Shown: piece after piece, positions 56,820 through 64,000 of the stretch | Layout: every line of letters starts with the position of its first letter | How positions within the stretch are numbered: position 1 is the stretch's first letter | Assembly: GCA_009869945.1 (NCBI GenBank) | Contig: WIXG01000150.1 | Coordinates: forward strand, 1 to 64,000 | Direction: 5' to 3' | DNA from: Mesaphorura yosii | Lineage: Eukaryota > Arthropoda > Collembola > Poduromorpha > Tullbergiidae | Length of the DNA: 64,000 nt | Made by a program: the position numbers and the translations under genes | The notes under the pieces: generated by a model | Database searches by the model: none | What the model saw: the letters and a program-made list of their open reading frames with translations, nothing else | What the model was told of the DNA's origin: nothing

Positions 56820-59122
56820 ATGCTCCATTCTGTAAGCCTGTTCTCAAAATCGTGCAGAAAATTTTGCAGAGGGATCGCGAACGCTAACTTGTCATCAAAC
56901 AACCATTCCGCGACTTTATCCAAAGCACAGCATCAAGATGATCCACGGTTGTGGGTCTCATCGCCTCATCCGAAAGTTGAGCTGCCAGAAGAAGTCACAC
57001 TACCCGAATTCCTGCGGTCCGGTGTCAAGGGTTGGGGAAAGACCACTGCTTACGTAAGTACGCAACTTCTGTTCACAAAAATTGTCCTGCCTTCTCATAA
57101 AAATTGTTTTCAGGAGTGCAGCATGACTGGTCGCAAATACACACATGACCAGGTGTACTCCATGAGCAGATCATTTGCAGCAGCATTAATTCAGTCCAAG
57201 AAATTCCAACGGGGTGATGTCATCGGAGTTGTATCACAAAATACGCCAGAATACTGTCCAGCCTTGCTTGGAATAATGGAAGCGGGTCTCGTGTCAGCGC
57301 CCACGAATCCGGCATACACGAAGGAGGAACTCATCAGGCAGCTGAGAACTGCGGGCGCTAAAGCCGTCGTTGCGTCCCCTGAATTCGTGGATGCTGTTCG
57401 GACGGTGAAGAACTCGAGAGAATGTCCGACGCTTCAGGAAATTATTGTGACGGGCGAGCCTCACGAAGGATGCCATTCGTTCTTTGAAATGGCCAAGGTC
57501 GATGCGTCAGGAGTAGAATTATTGAGCAGATCAAAATGCGACACGAAGCAAGAGACTGGTGTCCTGCTCTTCTCAAGTGGTAAACAACTCCAAAATTTTG
57601 CTCGCTTCGAGTCAATTACACTAAAATTGTGATCGGGTCAATAATTGTAGGCACGACTGGGATTCCAAAGGTTGTACACAGCAGTCTTGACTTTGCTATG
57701 CTGTCGATATCTGTAAGGCTTCAGGCATGAATTGACAAATGCACGATGAAATATAGGGAGTTGAGCTGACTCACCTCAATATTATTGCCAACTTACTGCA
57801 AGCCGGATCACCAGCCATTTCGACAGTCCAGCACTATCGGGACGGAAAGCAGGAGCGACTGTTGGGTATTCTTCCATCATTCCACGTAATTGTATGTTCA
57901 GTTTTCGATATTATCAATCTTATCTAGGATAACTTTCCTCACGCCAGAATTTTCCTCAGGGTCTATGTTCGTATTTAGCCCAAACTTTGCATAAAGGATT
58001 ACATCTGTCACTGCTGCCAAAATTCAACCCACCAACGTTCATAAAAGCACTACGCTCACATAAAGTAAGATGACTAATCAAATGGACAAGTCTCTGCCAG
58101 GATAACGGACAATTTGAATGAATCTAGCCGAATGTCTTGTACGTGGTCCCACCGTTGATGAATTTTATTGCCACGAGTCCTGAGATTGAAAAGGACGACC
58201 TTAAACACTTGACGACTCTTGGAGTGGGAGGCGCGCCCTTAAGTGAACACATGGCGCTTGCACTTCTGGAGAAAACGACTCCAGATATGAATTTCCAACA
58301 TGGTTACGGTAGGAAATTGTAACTCGGTAGAAATGATTGTATGTTAAAGTATGAAAATATTTGCAGGCATGACAGAAACCACTTCGGTATGGACATAACC
58401 TAATTTGATAAGTCGCGCTTGAATGTTGACTGCTGTACTGATGATATTATCAAAGGGCGTCATTTACTTGGAACCGGGGCACCGAAGTAAACTGACTTCG
58501 AACGGACGACCAGTGCCAAATATGATCACTAAGTTGGTCGACGTGAACTCTGGCCGTACGTTAGGTAGAAATGAACAAGGAGAGGTGTGGATAAAAGGCC
58601 CTCAGGTGATGAAAGGCTACTACAAGAATGAGAAGGCAACGCAGGAGTGTTTAGACGGTGACGGCTGGTTGAGAACCGGTGATATTGGATACTTCGATGA
58701 CGAAGGATACTTGTTCATCGTGGACAGACTGAAGGAACTGATCAAAGTCAAAGGATTTCAGGTTGTCAACCTCTAATTTCTCAGTGGAGAATTTGTATTC
58801 TTACGAATGACTGACTATTTTGTGTCAGGTTGCGCCGTCCGAGCTGGAGGGCTTGCTCACCGAACACCCAGACGTCAACGATGTCGCCGTCTTCGGAGTT
58901 CCTGATGACGCCGCTGGTGAGCTCCCGCGAGCTGCCATCCTCCGACGGAGCAAATCACTCACGGAAGAGGACGTCCATGCTTTCTTGAAGGACCGGGTGT
59001 CCTCCTTTAAACAACTGCGAGGCGGAATCGAGTTCGTGGAAGAAATTCCGAAAGCCGCGTCAGGGAAAATACTGAGAAGAGAATTATTAAGGATGTACAA
59101 AGAAACCAAAAATATTGTGTAA
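56820..59122 (+). CDS. Acyl-CoA ligase (4CL/luciferase-type AMP-binding), mitochondrial-looking
   Basis: An adenylate-forming enzyme that activates a carboxylic acid to acyl-AMP and then acyl-CoA. About nine exons. The N-terminus MLHSVSLFSKSCRKFCRGIA is basic and Ser-rich without acidic residues, so mitochondrial import is likely; the C-terminus NIV lacks a peroxisomal SKL signal. Then TGRKYTHDQVYSMSRSFAAA, GIMEAGLVSAPTNPAYTKEE, the P-loop FSSGTTGIPKVVHSS (split by an intron inside SG|TTG), GLHLSLLPKFNPPTFIKALR, VLYVVPPLMNFIATSP, the YG..TETTS motif, GRPVPNMITKLVDV, GEVWIKGPQVMKGYY, GWLRTGDIGYFDDEGYLFIV, DRLKELIKVKGFQ and the catalytic lysine motif IPKAASGKILRRELL. All key motifs are present. 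The acid it uses is unknown. AATAAA is at 59181-59186. Confidence 0.88.
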
Positions 59123-62100
59123 CATACTGTGATAGACTAAAGCAAAGTTTATTATGATTAAGAAACATGATCCAGTTTAAAATAAATTGACGTGATTAGG
59201 CTGCTACTTTCACCTCTTCCATCTCCACGGCCTTGATTTACTGCGTATTTGAAACCATTGTTCTGGGAACATTCGGAGACTTCTGCGAAACTTAGAACAA
59301 GCGCTCATCTCTTCCCCTTCTTGGCTTCTGTTCGAAAATTCTGGTACAAAACCAATCTGTTCGAGGAAACCGAGATTCAGTCTGGTTTTAGAGCTGAGTG
59401 TCAAGACTTGGGCTTCGGTTAGTGTTGTGCCAGAATCCTGCATCACATCTTTGTGTTTGTCCTGACAAAACCGGAAGTTTTAGTTAGACTGATTCTGTTT
59501 GGTTATATTTTAAAGAGTTGACATTTGAGAAGATGCAAAATGGAATAATCTTCAAGAACTTTGGTAAGCTTTATAAGCCTCGATTCTGAAAAGTTTACTT
59601 CGTGCCCGGAAATGAAATATCCTGAAGTTATCTCAAGGCATTTTGCGCTTTTGCTTTTAATGCTTTCGCGAGATGTAATCCATGGCCCGTTAATTGGTCC
59701 AGCAACTGACGTCTTACCAGTTTGCGCATTTTTTTGACGGTGTGAGTGCACATAGAATTTAGCGTGGGAACATTTCGTCATTTTTTCGTCATCTTCACAA
59801 CATAAATATCGCATCGAGTCAATTGAATTATCAACTACTTGGCAAGAGGACGCTTCAACGCGTTGTACTGACGCACCATTTTTTGATTATAACAAACTGA
59901 AAAAAATAAAACTGAATTTCAGCCGCACGAAGCAAATAAGTTTCATAGCAGTCATTCAAAGGTGTGAACCCTGCCGTTGTCATTAAACTAACTTCAGCCA
60001 CCCATAATTTAAAAATTCGAGTGTTCAACTTATTTTCAAGAGAACTCGTCGCGTTTTTGCCAATCAAAAAGTTATTTTTGACTTTTAGTCTCGAGGCAAA
60101 CAGAAATACTTGAAAAATGAGGATACGCTTTATAGTTGAGGAGTCAATCGCGCCAGTTTACGTGCAGGAGAGAAAATCATGAGAATGCGAGCGTTGCACT
60201 TTGAGAAATGACTATATGAGAATGCATGGCTCCTTTTTATCGCTCGTTCGCGAGGCGAGATTCATTTTGGCAAATTCTGATGTAATAAAAGTTTTTGCAA
60301 TACATTATTTGAGTCGTAATAAGTTCAAAGAGCAAAAGTAAGACAAAAAACGTGCTCGTCTGTTTTCTTTCATTTGCGTGATAATAGGAAGTAATGAGAT
60401 TAAAGAATTCGCAGTTGATTCAAAAATTTCAAAATAGCGTTTCGCTACTCATCACTTTGGCTTCAAAACATGTGGACCGAGTTCAATAACGCCAGCCTGT
60501 CGTATCCAAGGTTCTTGTATACTACATAGCGAGATAAAGTGGCTGATAAGCTGGACAATGGGCGTCAAACTCCTCCGTAATCCATGCATTCTTATGCCTA
60601 TGAAGCTTTTATCTTTGCTTCTACATAGCTCGAGCCGTAGCAATAGTATTCATTAATCTAGTTGACATTGGCAATTCTTGGCGTGCATTTATGTTTAAAA
60701 ATGCACTAAACGACCACGCCGTAGATGCACAAGGCATGTGGATATGCGAGAGATGAAATATGGCTTGGGTTGCAAATTCCTATACTACGTAGAAATATGG
60801 AATTGGAAGTTGTATTGCCGGGTTTCGCGGAATAGCGCAAGCCTTTGGCCATGAATTCGCATGTTACTTATGACAGTAATATTAAGCATGATGAATGACA
60901 ACCTCGCAAGATTCTTTCAACCTCTTTTCTGCCAAGACGAGCATATCGCGCGTTGTCTTGAAGGAGGCGTACGGGCACACAATCAACTAAATAAACATGT
61001 CATTCTCACACTCAGGCGCGTATCGCTACCCTTCCAGATTTGACACAGTGTACATTTTCATAAATTGAATAGGAAATATGAACCAGGCGCTTGATGCTTG
61101 GAGCGGCAGTGAATGAGCAAAACATGTCACAATGTAATTTCAAAAACCAGATTGATGAGTCCAAAGTTGAACAGATTTGAAGAGACATAAAGGAGCATTC
61201 ACAAGAAGGCGACAGTTTCTCATGCATGAAAATGTACATCTTATCTAGGGAATTTGCTCATTTTGGCATGATTTTGGCTACCTGAACTTTGGTGCTCAGC
61301 AGAATCATACTAGTGTGACATTGTTTTCTAATTCAAAACCCAGATTTTTGAGGAAAATTGACCATGATGTAAAGATCCGCTAGTGCTAGATTTTCTTCTT
61401 TCTGGTAATCGTATTCGCGAGTCTGAGGATACACGTACACGCATATTTGCTCCAAAAGAAAAGAGAAGGATATTTATAAATTAATTTTGTTCGTCTTTAA
61501 TGAAGTCTCGTTGTATCTGAGCACCGCGTGGGCACGGTACAACGTAGCACGGGTATGACCTGGCTTCAGTTCTACCAAAACACGAATTCGAGGCTTCGAG
61601 TTCGAGCAGTTTTACCGCTCCGCATTTACACGAACGATGAAGATGAAGATGTTTTTAGACCTTGTAAATAAATTAAGTGCGTACTTATTTACATTTATCG
61701 CCAGTGCCCTGCCATGCTGTGCCGTGCTTGTTTTGCGGTGCGAAACACCTGCCTTTGTCGTGCCACGTTTCGCTTTCACCGCACCGCTGCCACTGCGTTG
61801 TATGTTGGCGGCTTCAACAAATCTCGAGAGTGAGAGGAGTTGTTTACATTTTCTTCCAACCACCACCACTCGAATATTACTTTGACACATACGTAAAGTA
61901 ATTAATGTCATAATAATATTTGTCAGATATCAAAAATTGAGTGCAGACAAGTTCCGTTCGTCCAATAAGTCCTATAACAGGAACCAGTCTGATCAAAGCA
62001 TGATAATATGAAAGTTCTTTACCGCTGCCAGCAAGTGGTGACAGCGAGTACGCAGATTGACATTGGCAAATTTGTGCGTCTGTGAAATTCGCGCGTCTAG

Positions 62101-64000
62101 CCTGAATATTCACATTTCCTGTCGTATAATTTGAGAATATGGCCTCCAGTCTCCTTTTAATTGTATCCCAAATTACTCTCCCCATCAAATTCGAAAGTGA
62201 ACAGGTTTCCGTCCAATTGGGATTGTAAATCGCATTGATTTAAATTTGCATACAGCCAGACGAACCAAACCACAGTCTATAATTTTACATTTTCACTTAA
62301 ACTGTAAAATGGAAATGGCATTTATTGTTCTCGGAGAAGAAAACTATATTACATTCGCAAACTTTGACGAATAGAATTTTATTAGCATCACCGCGCTTTC
62401 TTTGTGTAGTCATGCATGCGTCACATGCTAATATGGGAGACTTGCTTTGTATTGCTGGGTGCAGATGAATAATAAAGCCCACACCGCAGTATGCAAAATA
62501 TTTCACAAGATTTTACGCTTTACCATTCGAGATAATGTAACCATTTAATACCTTCGCCACAAGCGCTTGCCTCTGAGCTCATGCATGCTATGCCGTAAAG
62601 AGAAAGTTGTCTGGTCTGCCGCAAATGGCAACTGGTAAATTGGTTCATTTTATCTTTCCTGCAACCTTCCCACATGATTCAAGGCCTTCGCTCGCCGTCT
62701 TTTAAAACTTTCTTTGCTTTGTTGTTTTTTACGGGCGCAGCAGTCACTGTCGCTTTATTAAGCCAAAGGAGAAAATTATGCGAACGATCTGTAAAACTTG
62801 GAAATGCATGCATTGGCATAGATTTATGGGCAGGGTATGTATTATTGTCTGAGTTTTAGTGCTCGCTTTCTTTCGCAGACGCTATCTCGTCTGTCTATTT
62901 GCTTTTCTCGGGAAAAGATTCACATTCCTTTACAAAACAGATTTATCATTTTTGGTTGAGTTGATAAGCGTCTACCGTTACCGCTGTACAGTGCGAGATT
63001 GTAAGCTGCAATGTAACACTTGAACTTGTCATACAATGAGCACCATACATGGTGCAGTAATTTCCCCAAAGATTCAGTCGCTTTTATATTGCAATAAAAT
63101 CTTTCCCTTGTAATTTGATATGTTTTGTGTTCGCGTTTTGCCTTGCCGGTTTGGTAATAAGTTGAAGATTATTTCAGGCACTTGCAACTTTTACTCAGTA
63201 ATTCAATCCGGTACGACCTACCACGGCGGTGAAGAATTGATTCAATTGTACAGACGTCTTGTAATAGCTTAACCTTGACTGCACTCTCTAATTAATCATC
63301 ATCCGCAATACGATGATTTCCAAAGCACAGAGCAAAAGTTTAAATAGAATCAGCTCACTCGCGAAAATACTTTATTACTTGATTCTTTCCAACTCTCAAA
63401 TGAAGAATTGCTTCGTGTAATCTTGCACGTCTGTTGTTGATGCCCTGCTCTCGTTGCCAATCTGTCATCGTCATCGTTCTCTAGCATACATCTTTGGTTT
63501 CTTCCTACGTTTCTCATAAATATTTTAACAAATGCTTAGATGTGCTTTTACCTTACGTAAACTTCCAGGAATAATATGAACACAGTCAGCAGAAAGAAAG
63601 AGTATCCATGTTAAACCATTATCATCATTGCCCCGAGGGAAAAATACGTACGAATACATGAGCCCACTTTCCTTAAAAGCATATAATTAAGAAACCAGAG
63701 GTGAAAGCGAAATTATCATTAAACTTTCAAATATAATAACTTTCTAAGCCCTTAAATTCACTAGAATGGTTTTGTTAATCTCGCGCGCGCGCTGTATTTG
63801 CATAAGTTGGCTTCAACTGCCAGACTGGTCGTTCATTTCCGAGGCGTCTAAAAGTCAGAGAAGTGAAACCTCCCAAAAGATATGATAATTCATTCGGAAA
63901 TGCAGTAACATATTACCATCTGTTATTTATAAAGATCGCCATATAATTCATGATCTTTGGATTACTTCAGGTTTTCTCGTCTCAAGAATTCCAACTGGCT
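59123..64000. other. Right flank, 4.9 kb without a convincing gene
   Basis: I see only short frames (all under 105 codons) without domains or a clear splice chain. The best single candidate is a frame at 62674-62859 with a signal-anchor-like start. Words such as CGCGCGCGCG (about 63781) and many AT-rich TAATTA motifs occur. It may be regulatory or intronic sequence of a larger gene, perhaps that of the nested membrane protein whose later exons are missing. Confidence 0.45.
62674..62859 (+). CDS. Possible first exon with signal-anchor start
   Basis: The frame starts MIQGLRSPSFKTFFALLFF and continues TGAAVTVALLSQRRKLCE, a basic N-terminus followed by a hydrophobic core of about 20 residues, then a short part with two cysteines. 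A GTATG donor-like site follows WAG at about 62836. No downstream exon was found. A chance ORF is quite possible. Confidence 0.2.
   Translation: MIQGLRSPSFKTFFALLFFTGAAVTVALLSQRRKLCERSVKLGNACIGIDLWAGYVLLSEF

Overview
This is eukaryotic, animal nuclear DNA. Genes are intron-rich, with mostly 60-100 bp GT-AG introns, AATAAA-type polyadenylation signals and TATA boxes, on both strands. The two small complex III assembly genes placed in tandem, as in Drosophila sloth1/sloth2, together with CYP2-type P450s, point to an arthropod. The compact layout and candidate foreign genes would suit a springtail or microcrustacean, but I cannot fix the taxon from sequence alone.

Left block (0.5-13 kb) is conserved housekeeping: NUBP2 (cytosolic Fe-S assembly), an intronless PAXBP1, an unrecognised 600-residue tail-anchored protein and ZMPSTE24 (CAAX protease), all on minus. 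On plus follow a MICOS subunit (APOO/APOOL) and the two micropeptide ORFs for complex III assembly, 16 nt apart.

Middle block (13-29 kb) looks lineage-specific: an AroQ-gamma type chorismate mutase (an enzyme animals normally lack), a small basic ORF overlapping a DUF1772 membrane protein, an acidic secreted protein, two tandem CYP2-like P450s (the second broken by two single-base deletions), a secreted protein with Pro/Gln repeats and a Gly/Tyr tail, an SLC35G-like transporter and a tiny secreted protein.

Right block (29.8-59 kb) returns to conserved genes: SRD5A1-like reductase, CLPTM1, ubiquitin-RPL40, glycyl-tRNA synthetase, an RS/RG-rich nuclear protein, IFT57, nudC, a SIAH-type RING protein and a mitochondrial-looking acyl-CoA ligase. 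nudC is split by a 7.6 kb intron that contains, on the opposite strand, exons of a type II membrane protein whose extracellular part is not found in the window. From 59.1 kb to the end I see no convincing gene.

Most gene models were assembled by eye from conserved protein stretches and splice signals. Ends are exact where stated; internal exon borders may be off by a base or two.
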